A stretch of 47,949 nucleotides of DNA. Source: a virus. Below the pieces are notes generated by a model. The model saw only the letters and a program-made list of their open reading frames with translations, searched no databases and was not told the DNA's origin. Where the stretch lies: positions 1 through 47,949 of the IMG/VR virus record IMGVR_UViG_3300027985_000960. One strand, written 5' to 3'. The translations under genes were made by a program, and so were the position numbers. This document shows positions 8,285-14,523 of this stretch, in pieces. How positions within the stretch are numbered: the stretch's first letter is position 1; every line of letters begins with the position of its first letter.

Positions 8285-8383
8285 CACGCTAACGGTCAGC
8301 TATATGAAAAGTAGCCTAACCACAAACTTTAAATAAATGAACGGCTGTAACATAGGCTATTTTTTATATAGCGTGTTACCGCC
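8285..8383 (+). repeat. attC-like element 2
   Basis: Left end CACGCTAACG; right end GTTACCGCC at 8375. The arms GCTATATGAAAAGTAGCC and GGCTATTTTTTATATAGC pair almost completely. The loop contains ACAAACTTTAAATAAATG, which resembles the conserved cassette leader. Left end pairs perfectly with the right overhang of element 1. Confidence 0.8.
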
Positions 8384-8416
8384 AGTACGGATTATTAACA
8401 GAAAAACTTAAATAAA

Positions 8417-8716
8417 ATGAGACACGAAAAAATAGTAAAAAGAGAAGATGGTACGCAATACCAAATTTGCGTAAATGCCTACTTAGATTCTTATAGAAAT
8501 GATGCGATGAAATATAGAGTGGATGTTTTTTATAAGCAAAAAGGTAAACGCAAATGGCTTAATGTGGATAAGGAAATTTACGACCATGAATATAGTAGAT
8601 TAAGCATGGATGAACGTAGAGAGTATGATAATAAGAATATTCTCCGATTTGTAACCAAAGAGGAAATTTACGATGCCAAAATTGAACTCTGGGATTTATT
8701 AAAACCGCAAAAGTAG
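8417..8716 (+). CDS. Cassette gene, hypothetical
   Basis: 99 residues, charged, with many Tyr and Asp (YRVDVFYKQKGKRKWLNVD, then LSMDERREYD, then IYDAKIELWDLLKP). I have the impression of a small family seen in phages and cassettes, but cannot name it. It sits between elements 2 and 3, whose facing ends are perfectly complementary, so this 346-base unit is a complete cassette. Confidence 0.65.
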   Translation: MRHEKIVKREDGTQYQICVNAYLDSYRNDAMKYRVDVFYKQKGKRKWLNVDKEIYDHEYSRLSMDERREYDNKNILRFVTKEEIYDAKIELWDLLKPQK

Positions 8717-8720
8717 TATT

Positions 8721-9039
8721 GGCGGTAACGTGCCTGTTGTATATTGTCGGTTGCCATCCAACTACCCACATACTTTGATACGGGGCGCAAATGTTGAATG
8801 TTTAAAATTAGTGAGCTATGAGCAAATGGACTAAAGAAGAGCTGGAAAATATGCTTGAAGATGTGGTTAATGAATTAGAACTAAGTGATAGTGCGGTGGA
8901 AAAACACGGACAATTAGGCACTGCACCTGCTGAATTAGTAAGGTTAGTATTAGATGAAAAAGACCTTAGAATACGTGCGTTGGATGCGAACGTTGTTGAT
9001 GCGAGCAAAAGCAACTGCAATATACAACGTGTTAGCGAT
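8721..9039 (+). repeat. attC-like element 3 with a coding loop
   Basis: Left end GGCGGTAACG at 8721; right end GTTAGCGATG at 9031. The arms TGTTGTATATTG and CAATATACAACG pair over 11-12 bases, extended by GTTGC and GCAAC. The loop is about 240 bases, far beyond usual attC sizes, and contains the start of an ORF at 8818. Confidence 0.65.
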
Positions 9040-9138
9040 GCGGTTTGCCATTACAGGCATTGCTTAGACCAATATAAAGGGAAATGTATAAACGGAACTT
9101 ATTGGCAGAATTGCCATAATAGGCAAACTGAACGCTAA
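8818..9138 (+). CDS. In-loop ORF running into the next cassette
   Basis: 106 residues. The first ~60 look like a helical, acidic protein (MSKWTKEELENMLEDVV). The rest reads through the right arm of element 3 and its GTT (as Val-Ser), then through a short cassette giving a Cys and His-rich tail (CHYRHCLDQYKGKC). The stop codon TAA lies inside the left end of element 4. The natural protein may be the N-terminal part only, with a tail supplied by whichever cassette is next. Confidence 0.5.
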   Translation: MSKWTKEELENMLEDVVNELELSDSAVEKHGQLGTAPAELVRLVLDEKDLRIRALDANVVDASKSNCNIQRVSDAVCHYRHCLDQYKGKCINGTYWQNCHNRQTER

Positions 9139-9203
9139 CGTGATGAATATGTGGCGGCTTGTGTTGCGCCTGCGGCAAGCTGACATATATTTGGTGTTAG
9201 CTG
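9133..9203 (+). repeat. attC-like element 4
   Basis: A compact 71-base element with ends CGCTAACG and GTTAGCTG. The arms ATATGTGGCGGCTTG and CAAGCTGACATAT pair with bulges. TATATTTG in the right arm matches a -7 promoter box, with only a weak -33 (GTTG, 19 bases upstream). Its left end pairs with the overhang of element 3 over 7 bases. Confidence 0.8.
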
Positions 9204-9245
9204 ACTGGTGCGGAAAATTTAGTACAAACTTTAATAAATGAACGA

Positions 9246-10013
9246 ATGATAGTAAAAGAAAAAATAGGGGGGCTTTTTTTAGACCTTAGAATTTGTGACA
9301 ATTTAGATTTGATGGCAGAAATGCAAGACAATACAGTAGATTTAATTTACTGCGATATACTTTACGGTACAGGTAGGAAGTTTAAAGACTACCAAGATTT
9401 AAAACCGATACGAACCGAAATTGAAAGCCACTATATACCACGAATAAAAGAAATGCACCGAATATTGAAGCCAACTGGTAGTATTTATTTGCAAATGGAT
9501 ACAAAAATAAATCATTGGATTAGGTGTATTATGGATGCCATTTTTGGGTATAGCAATATGCGAAATGAAATAGTTTGGCACTATAAAGGAACTGGTGTTT
9601 CAAAAGCATTTGTAAGTAAACACGATATTATTTTGTTATACTCAAAAACAGATATTTTTAATCACAATACCATCTATGTGCCATCAGCGAAAAAGACTGG
9701 ATGGGGAGGGAAAAACGAAAAGAGGTGCGATGATGTTTGGAGTGATATAAATACTATATTTCAATCGAAAGAAAGAGGAACACAAATTTATGATACCCAA
9801 AAACCAAAAGCATTAATTGAGCGAATAATAAAAGCAAGTAGTAACGAAGGTGATTTGGTTGCAGACTTTTATAGTGGGAGTTTTACGACAGCAGAAGTTT
9901 GTAAGGATTTGAAACGAAGTTTTATTGGTTGCGATATAAACCCTAATTGCCTTGAAAAGGCAAAAGCGCGTGGGCTTTTTTCTTTTACGGATGATACACA
10001 GAAAGCTGATTAA
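9246..10013 (+). CDS. DNA methyltransferase, beta-type, divergent motifs
   Basis: 255 residues; a site-specific adenine-N6 or cytosine-N4 methyltransferase with motif IV before motif I. Catalytic motif IV is DLIYCDILYGTG, with DILY in place of the usual DPPY. The SAM-binding motif I, near the C-terminus, is DFYSGSFTTAEVC, with Phe in place of the expected second Gly of the FxGxG core. IVWHYKGTG and QKPKALIERII are family-like. The substitutions may lower activity. The first ~10 and last ~15 residues match those of the methyltransferase at 45775-46536, although the middles differ. It probably methylates phage DNA against host restriction. Confidence 0.8.
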   Translation: MIVKEKIGGLFLDLRICDNLDLMAEMQDNTVDLIYCDILYGTGRKFKDYQDLKPIRTEIESHYIPRIKEMHRILKPTGSIYLQMDTKINHWIRCIMDAIFGYSNMRNEIVWHYKGTGVSKAFVSKHDIILLYSKTDIFNHNTIYVPSAKKTGWGGKNEKRCDDVWSDINTIFQSKERGTQIYDTQKPKALIERIIKASSNEGDLVADFYSGSFTTAEVCKDLKRSFIGCDINPNCLEKAKARGLFSFTDDTQKAD

Positions 10014-10032
10014 GTGAACGAATGTAGCACTT

Positions 10033-10092
10033 GCAGCTAACGGCTCGTGTAAACGGTCGTTTTAATGCCGTTTTACACATTGTTGTGTGTAG
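10033..10092 (+). repeat. attC-like element 5
   Basis: Sixty bases. Ends are GCAGCTAACG and GTTGTGTGTAG. The arms GTGTAAACGG and CCGTTTTACAC pair. The left end is complementary to the overhang GTTAGCTG of element 4 over 8 bases. Confidence 0.8.
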
Positions 10093-10131
10093 TACGGTAA
10101 AATTTAGTAGAAACTTAAAAACAGAGATAAA

Positions 10132-10395
10132 ATGAAAAATTGGATTATTAGAACATTCGGACTTAAAGGCTCTTGGAAATGGGCAAAGAAACAAATGCTT
10201 AATGGTAAAATTGTAAGGTGTAAACATTGGAGTGGTACACTTAAACTACGAATTGATAGCAAGGAAAATAAACTTCTGCAATGCAATTTTACAAGTACAC
10301 CAAAACCAATTCATAAAGGTGATAGATTGTGGGAAACTTCAAACTGGCACATTTCATATGAAGAATTTACAGACTATGAAGTGTTCGAGTGGTAG
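10132..10395 (+). CDS. Cassette gene, possible DUF2829/Tad2-like protein
   Basis: 87 residues. The pattern WKWAKKQMLNGKIVRCKHWSG near the N-terminus, then strands, and a final DYEVFEW recall DUF2829 proteins, whose usual form is FxxALxxMKxGKkVxRxgW with a C-terminal DWxVxE. That family includes Tad2, which sequesters the Thoeris signal molecule. The resemblance is by eye only. It is bounded by elements 5 and 6, whose facing ends match over 10 bases. Confidence 0.45.
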   Translation: MKNWIIRTFGLKGSWKWAKKQMLNGKIVRCKHWSGTLKLRIDSKENKLLQCNFTSTPKPIHKGDRLWETSNWHISYEEFTDYEVFEW

Positions 10396-10397
10396 TA

Positions 10398-10467
10398 TTA
10401 CACACAACGGTGGTAATATGATGCAGCGAAGCGACCCGTAGGGTGCATTATATTACGTGTTATGTAC
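10398..10467 (+). repeat. attC-like element 6
   Basis: Ends TTACACACAACG and GTTATGTAC. The arms GGTAATATGATGCA and TGCATTATATTACG pair, with a GC-rich loop. The two ends of this element do not match each other, but each matches its neighbour's end perfectly. This is strong evidence for cassette-by-cassette assembly. Confidence 0.85.
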
Positions 10468-10525
10468 TGGCACGGTAAATACAGTACAAAGTTGATTAAG
10501 AGTACTAACGTAATAATTTTTAAAA

Positions 10526-11341
10526 ATGAGCGACGGCAAATATGCTTTTGAAAAAAGCAAAATAATACAAGGTGATTGCCTTGAAAAGATGAAACTGATA
10601 CCTGATGGAAGTATTGATATGATACTTGCTGATTTACCTTATGGAACTACTGCTTGCAAGTGGGACACAATAATTCCATTTGAGCCGCTTTGGGAACAAT
10701 ACGAAAGAATAATAAAGCCAAACGGAGCAATAGTATTGACCGCTTCACAGCCTTTTACAAGTGCTTTAATAATGAGTAACCCTAAATTGTTTAGGTATGA
10801 ACTTATTTATGAAAAAACACTTGCCAGTAATTTTGTACATGCAAATTACCAACCTTTAAAATGCCACGAAAACATATTAATATTTTCAAAAAGCGGAGCA
10901 GCTCAAGGAACAAAATCACCAATGAAATACTTTCCGATACATGAAGTTGGAACGCCTTATGATAAAGGTATAAGCAATAAAAAGAGAGAAGGTTTAGCAA
11001 ACGGGATGAATGGGGCGGTTTTAATAAATAAAAATGGTGATAGAAAACCGAGAAGTGTAATGAAATTTTCAAATGCTGACAGGAGAAATATATTACATCC
11101 AACTCAAAAACCAGTAGCTTTGTTTGAATACTTAATTAAGACCTACACCAATGAGGGTGATGTAGTGATTGACAATGTTGCAGGAAGCGGAACAACGGCA
11201 GAGGCTTGCATAAACCTAAACAGAGACTTTATACTAATTGAAAAAGAACCTAATTATTACGAAGTAATAATAGAGAGGGTGGGAAAAATTTTTAAAGATT
11301 ATGGACTTGACCTACAACCTTTATTAGATGAACGGATGTAG
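10526..11341 (+). CDS. DNA methyltransferase, beta-type
   Basis: 271 residues. It begins with IIQGDCLEKMKLIPDGSIDMILADLPYGTT, containing catalytic DLPY near residue 37. It ends with the SAM-binding motif DNVAGSGTTAEAC and ERVGKIF. HPTQKPVALFEYLIKTYTNEGD is a hallmark of phage and restriction-type N4/N6 methyltransferases. No restriction endonuclease is beside it, so it is an orphan enzyme that likely protects phage DNA. It is bounded by elements 6 and 7. Confidence 0.85.
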   Translation: MSDGKYAFEKSKIIQGDCLEKMKLIPDGSIDMILADLPYGTTACKWDTIIPFEPLWEQYERIIKPNGAIVLTASQPFTSALIMSNPKLFRYELIYEKTLASNFVHANYQPLKCHENILIFSKSGAAQGTKSPMKYFPIHEVGTPYDKGISNKKREGLANGMNGAVLINKNGDRKPRSVMKFSNADRRNILHPTQKPVALFEYLIKTYTNEGDVVIDNVAGSGTTAEACINLNRDFILIEKEPNYYEVIIERVGKIFKDYGLDLQPLLDERM

Positions 11342-11346
11342 TGCTT

Positions 11347-11480
11347 GTACATAACGTTGAGTATATAATTTCGGTGGCGATTGATTGCAGAACTTTTCGC
11401 ATACCGACAAACTTACAAGACTGCACAGTGGTTTAATTAGACCTTATAACGCCACTGAATTATATACATTGTTATAGGGC
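11347..11480 (+). repeat. attC-like element 7
   Basis: Ends GTACATAACG and GTTATAGGGC. The arms GTATATAATTTCGGTGGCG and CGCCACTGAATTATATAC pair. The loop is about 75 bases. Its left end pairs over 9 bases with the overhang of element 6. Its right end is identical to that of element G in array 2. Confidence 0.85.
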
Positions 11481-11489
11481 GTTTTTATT

Positions 11490-11648
11490 ATGTGTTGTGA
11501 ACCAAGTGGATATAGAGAAGATGAAATAAATGGCGAGTGCCCAGTATGTGGTGAGCCAACAGTTGACGGTGATGCCTACGAAAAATGTGGTTATTCGCCA
11601 GTAGAATGTGAAGAGTGCGGATGGGCACCTTGCGACCAAAGTTGCTAA
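11490..11648 (+). CDS. Small cysteine-rich zinc-ribbon-like cassette protein
   Basis: 52 residues, with 10 Cys. It starts MCCEPSGYRED, has CPVCGEP, then CGYSPVECEECGW, and ends CDQSC. The pairs CxxC and CxxxxxxxCxxC suggest two small zinc-binding knuckles. It starts 10 bases after the overhang of element 7 and stops 2 bases before the left end of element 8, so it fills its cassette exactly. The function is not known; it may bind nucleic acid or protein. Confidence 0.65.
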   Translation: MCCEPSGYREDEINGECPVCGEPTVDGDAYEKCGYSPVECEECGWAPCDQSC

Positions 11649-11650
11649 AT

Positions 11651-11677
11651 GCCCTATAACTAAAGTATATAACAACC
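11651..11677 (+). repeat. attC-like element 8, truncated
   Basis: The left end GCCCTATAACT at 11651-11661 pairs perfectly over 10 bases with the overhang of element 7. A left arm (AAGTATATAACAACC) follows. No right arm or GTT end is found before the next gene, so the array ends in a half element. A 22-residue ORF (11697-11765) lies after it and contains the inverted repeat CAACTCTCAA / TTGAGAGTTG at 11716-11751; I doubt it is a gene. Confidence 0.6.
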
Positions 11678-11768
11678 TTTGTGTAAATAATTGATTATGA
11701 ATGAGAAAAGTAAGGCAACTCTCAAAAAGTTTAAAAAAGAATTGAGAGTTGAAAAACAAAACTAAAGC

Positions 11769-11957
11769 ATGGGAATAAAAAAGATATTAACAGACGAAGA
11801 ATTTAGAAATGTGTGTATCAACAAAGGAATAACAAATACATACGAGATAGTTAAACGCTACCAAAACTACTTGATGGCATTTAGGGGAATGAATGACGGC
11901 AGAACCTCTCATGAGGTAGGAGCTAATGTAAGAGAGGAGGATTTGAATGAAGATTAG
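11769..11957 (+). CDS. Hypothetical protein
   Basis: 62 residues, starting MGIKKILTDEEF. Helical and charged, with no recognised domain. It overlaps the following gene by 11 bases, and GAGGAG (11935-11940) lies just before that gene's start, which suggests coupled translation. It marks the return to the phage backbone after array 1. Confidence 0.55.
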   Translation: MGIKKILTDEEFRNVCINKGITNTYEIVKRYQNYLMAFRGMNDGRTSHEVGANVREEDLNED

Positions 11958-12549
11958 TTTGCCAAGTGCTACAATAATGCACGAATACCTGCTTGTATAT
12001 GGAGAAGGGTGGGTCTGTGAAAGGTATAGTATCACAGGAGATAAAATAGATGAAATTTTATATGGATTCACGTTACCAACAGAAGACAGGAACGCAAATA
12101 AAGTAAGAAAAGCTTTTATGTGTGACGAAGAAAGGGGCAAAAGAAGAACCCTATCCATGTACTTTGAGGATAGGATATGGATAAGAGAGTGCGACATGAA
12201 CTCAAAGGAAAAAAGATGTGCAAACTCAGAAAGCCAAGACGCACCTGCATTAAGTGAAGAATGTCTAAACGACTTACTTGCATTTTATAGAGGGCAAATG
12301 TCAAGTGATATGATTTTTCATGGAAACGTCATGAGAAGTAATTGTTGGGGGCTTGGGAGTAGAAAAATGATAAAGGAGACATCCAAGACATCTGATGATA
12401 AAATCCATGATGTTGTTTTAGATTGCTTAATCAAAGGAAAGTTGTCAGAGCATGTTGTTAACAATGTGCGTAAAATTAACGATTTTTATTCTGATAAAAA
12501 TAATTTTGGCAAAAAACACTACGATTTGTCTATTCGACAACTCTATTAA
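11947..12549 (+). CDS. Hypothetical protein
   Basis: 200 residues, not recognised. The first half looks globular and strand-rich (MHEYLLVYGEGWVCERYSI). The second half is helical (DKIHDVVLDCLIKGKLSEHVVNNVR). It is preceded by a purine-rich Shine-Dalgarno-like sequence. The stop codon sits in the 12-base palindrome TCTATTAATAGA. Confidence 0.6.
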   Translation: MKISLPSATIMHEYLLVYGEGWVCERYSITGDKIDEILYGFTLPTEDRNANKVRKAFMCDEERGKRRTLSMYFEDRIWIRECDMNSKEKRCANSESQDAPALSEECLNDLLAFYRGQMSSDMIFHGNVMRSNCWGLGSRKMIKETSKTSDDKIHDVVLDCLIKGKLSEHVVNNVRKINDFYSDKNNFGKKHYDLSIRQLY

Positions 12550-12812
12550 TAGAGGCTTGTGTTTAAAAATACAGCAAGAGGGGGTTGGGATTGAAATTGT
12601 TTCCATCCTTCCCCCTAAAGATATACCCCAATTGATTTAGTTCAGTTGGGGCTTGTGTGTTTAATTAAATTTAGTAGATGGTAAGTGCTGTTAAGTCAGC
12701 ATACCATAAAACTCTCTTCGACACCACTCAAAGAGTGGATGACATGGCTCAGAGACATTGTTCTTGTACTCGCATTGCCTTAAATTGCGCGACCACTTAA
12801 GGGGTGGTAACT
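12550..12812 (+). ncRNA. Hairpin-dense non-coding region upstream of tRNA
   Basis: No gene is seen. At least five stem-loops follow one another: AGGGGG at 12579 with CCCCCT at 12611, CCCCAATTG with CAGTTGGGG at 12626-12651, TGGTAnnGCTG with CAGCnTACCA around 12678-12706, CCACTC with GAGTGG around 12724-12738, and ACCACTT with GGGTGGT at 12792-12808. The second may act as a weak terminator. The rest could be a structured RNA or decayed tRNA genes. No standard tRNA could be folded from it by hand. Confidence 0.4.
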
Positions 12813-12886
12813 ATAGATGTTATGCAGAGGCTATACAACGTTACCTTGGACGTAACGGTTCGTTGGTTCGAATCCAACCATCTATA
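12813..12886 (+). tRNA. tRNA-Pro (anticodon TGG), D arm irregular
   Basis: The acceptor stem ATAGATG / CATCTAT is perfect. The anticodon stem is GTTAC / GTAAC with loop CTTGGAC, giving anticodon TGG. The T arm GTTGG-TTCGAAT-CCAAC is canonical. The D arm is poor: TATG / TATA around CAGAGGC gives only a weak stem. CCA is not encoded. The gene may be functional with a weak D arm or may be decaying. Confidence 0.6.
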
Positions 12887-12909
12887 CAAATATTAATCAG
12901 AGCGAAATT

Positions 12910-13071
12910 ATGGAAAAGAAGTTTGTTATCACGGAGAGAGCATTGAATGTTCTCTACGAATGCTTTGTTGATTGCTACGATGGAGTTACAGCAAGTGTTT
13001 TAGACAGTTATGTAAAAAATAACGTTGAAGAATTAAAAGAAGAAACTAAATGTTCGGAGGATGCAGAGTAA
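12910..13071 (+). CDS. Small acidic hypothetical protein
   Basis: 53 residues, starting MEKKFVITERALNVLYECF and ending in an acidic Glu-rich helix. It lies between the tRNA and a membrane protein gene, which it overlaps by 11 bases. The reading frame is clean and fits the gap. No family is recognised. Confidence 0.5.
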   Translation: MEKKFVITERALNVLYECFVDCYDGVTASVLDSYVKNNVEELKEETKCSEDAE

Positions 13072-13354
13072 AGAAAACACTAGAAAAGCTATTTCAGTTC
13101 TCTTTACAGTCCAAATATTACTTGTCTCATTTGTGGCTATGTATAGCCCCTTTATGGCAGTCAATTTTACCTCATTTATTTTTACCAATACTTTATCATT
13201 CTTTGCTCTTGCATTCTACCTTTTTGATTTAAAGAATGTTAAAGGTTGGTGGAACAGAAAGATTTTTGAGGCAAAAAGAAACATGAAGCATCGTGAAGAT
13301 GTGAAAAAAAGGATTGCTAAAGAGAAAGGGATGGGGTACGATAGTTTGTACTGA
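13061..13354 (+). CDS. Membrane protein with two transmembrane segments
   Basis: 97 residues. Two hydrophobic segments lie near residues 10-30 (AISVLFTVQILLVSFVAMY) and 33-53, joined by a short loop. A basic cytoplasmic-type tail of about 40 residues follows (KIFEAKRNMKHREDVKKR). It overlaps the neighbours at both ends. The role is unknown. Confidence 0.6.
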   Translation: MQSKENTRKAISVLFTVQILLVSFVAMYSPFMAVNFTSFIFTNTLSFFALAFYLFDLKNVKGWWNRKIFEAKRNMKHREDVKKRIAKEKGMGYDSLY

Positions 13355-13725
13355 TGAAAAGGCTTAGGGGAAAGAAGCCGTCTAAGATGGCATGGGAGAA
13401 AGAGAAGATAAGTAAAGGCTTTACTGACTTATCAAAGTCTGGTTTCTACTATTCAACTAGATGGATAAATGTTAGGAAATATGTCCTTGATAATGAGCCT
13501 TTATGTAGAAGGTGTTTGGAGAACGATGTTACAAAGGTTGCAACAGTGGTCGATCACATAACCCCAATATGTCAATCAAGTAGCGATGAGCTTAAGTTCG
13601 GGTTAGAGAATTTAAGGCCACTTTGCTTTAAGTGTCACACTATAATTACGAATCAAAATAGAGGTAAGGGTAGTGCTGCAAATAGGGTGAGAGGCAAGGC
13701 TTTAATGAAAGATCTAGAAAATTAG
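13354..13725 (+). CDS. HNH endonuclease
   Basis: 123 residues with a clear HNH fold: zinc ligands C51 and C54 (CRRC), catalytic region D67-H68 (VVDHITPI), Asn86 (LENLRPL), and C91, C94, H95 (CFKCH). Phage HNH nucleases next to terminase genes assist DNA cleavage during packaging in several cos-type siphoviruses. Its place just before the terminase genes fits that role. It shares one base with the upstream gene's stop. Confidence 0.9.
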   Translation: MKRLRGKKPSKMAWEKEKISKGFTDLSKSGFYYSTRWINVRKYVLDNEPLCRRCLENDVTKVATVVDHITPICQSSSDELKFGLENLRPLCFKCHTIITNQNRGKGSAANRVRGKALMKDLEN

Positions 13726-13756
13726 TCCATACTTTCAATTTTTATATTGCGATTGC

Positions 13757-13848
13757 CTGTAAAGACGCTCAACTGTGATAGGGTGTTTGTTTTTTACAGG
13801 TTTTTAGCTAATAAAAGAGAGATCGTCACAGCAATCTCTCTTTTTTTT
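13757..13848 (+). terminator. Leader hairpin followed by intrinsic terminator
   Basis: CCTGTAAA and TTTACAGG (about 13757-13800) can pair over a long loop. A terminator follows: AGAGAGAT at 13816-13823, ATCTCTCT at 13834-13841 and eight T. It ends one base before the ribosome binding site of the next gene, so it could be an attenuator in the packaging operon's leader. Confidence 0.6.
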
Positions 13849-13859
13849 GGAGGAAAAAA

Positions 13860-14216
13860 ATGAATTATAGTGAATTAAATAAAGCTGAACTTAAAACATT
13901 GTGTGAAGACAATGGCGTTGAGTTTACAGATAAAGACACAAAGAAGTCTTTGGTCGAAAAATTGGAGTCATTGCAAAATGTTGAGATTGATGCAAATGAG
14001 ACACCTAACACCGAAACTATTGTTGATAATGACTCTGCAAAAGTCACAAGTGAAGCCTTTCATACAGTAGATTCGGACAAAAAGGTCGTTTTGTATTTTT
14101 CTAAACAAAGATGGCATAAATTGGGGGAGTTTGACTCTCAAGAAGATATTGAGAAGGCTGTTGCAAGAAAAGGCATCAGTGTGTGGTGTATAGAAGGTGA
14201 ATGTGATGATAAGTAA
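13860..14216 (+). CDS. HeH/SAP-like domain protein
   Basis: 118 residues. Residues 1-38 (YSELNKAELKTLCEDNGVEF, then KSLVEKL) match the short helix-extended-helix SAP/LEM-like motif found in phage proteins near head and tail genes. The rest is a linker and a small strand-rich domain with WHKLGEF. The start has a rare strong Shine-Dalgarno sequence, GGAGG at 13849-13853, with 6 bases of spacing. It overlaps the small terminase gene. Confidence 0.7.
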   Translation: MNYSELNKAELKTLCEDNGVEFTDKDTKKSLVEKLESLQNVEIDANETPNTETIVDNDSAKVTSEAFHTVDSDKKVVLYFSKQRWHKLGEFDSQEDIEKAVARKGISVWCIEGECDDK

Positions 14217-14523
14217 AAAACAACTTAAAGAGCTACTTAACACAAACGGCCAGTTGAAGGAGGGAGACATATTCTTGATTGATGAGTTTTACCACAACAT
14301 GAAGATGATGAAAGACGCTAAGACTCACATTAATGATAAGGGGATTTTGGCTCAAGGTGACAAAGATGGAAAAATCTTCTATCAATCACCAGCGATAAAG
14401 ATATATAACGACTCATTCAGTAATCTGTTGAAAATATCCCAAAAACTTGGCTTGTCCCCTTATGATAGGGGGAAAATTTTAGCTGAAGTAAAGGGGACTG
14501 TTGATGATGGGTTTGACGACTAA
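14206..14523 (+). CDS. Terminase small subunit, P27 family
   Basis: 105 residues from the ATG at 14206; GTG at 14197 is an alternative. The pattern matches P27-type small terminases: a helix with FLIDEFYHNMKMMKDA, THINDKG, then AIKIYNDSFSNLLKISQKLGLSPYDRGKIL. This subunit recognises phage DNA and delivers it to the large subunit, whose gene overlaps it by 20 bases. Confidence 0.85.
   Translation: MISKKQLKELLNTNGQLKEGDIFLIDEFYHNMKMMKDAKTHINDKGILAQGDKDGKIFYQSPAIKIYNDSFSNLLKISQKLGLSPYDRGKILAEVKGTVDDGFDD

Larger units (their letters stand above)
7034..11677 (+). mobile_element. Array 1 of integron-like gene cassettes (no integrase)
   Basis: Eight attC-like elements, the last truncated, separate eight or nine small genes. 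All elements point the same way with GTT on the right. The bases after each GTT are complementary to the left end of the following element at all seven junctions: 9, 9, 7, 8, 10, 9 and 10 consecutive pairs. That is expected if each cassette was inserted between G and TT. The overhangs depart from the classical GTTRRRY rule (for example GTTAGCG, GTTACCG), so this is attC-like rather than a textbook attC set. No tyrosine recombinase is encoded in the window. Confidence 0.8.

Noticed and set aside
7034-11660. Insertion sequence or transposon array
   Set aside because: No transposase is present and no target-site duplications are seen; the complementarity rule fits cassette insertion better.
11716-11751. 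Terminator after array 1
   Set aside because: The perfect 10-base stem is followed by A-rich rather than T-rich sequence on the plus strand.
12670-12760. A second tRNA upstream of tRNA-Pro
   Set aside because: Hairpins are present but no T arm, acceptor stem and anticodon loop could be assembled together.
12452-12946. Two 62-residue plus-strand ORFs around the tRNA
   Set aside because: One overlaps the end of the preceding gene in another frame; the other runs through the tRNA.
13050-13232. 60-residue ORF overlapping the membrane protein
   Set aside because: It is a different frame of the same hydrophobic region; the 97-residue frame has better start, length and neighbours.
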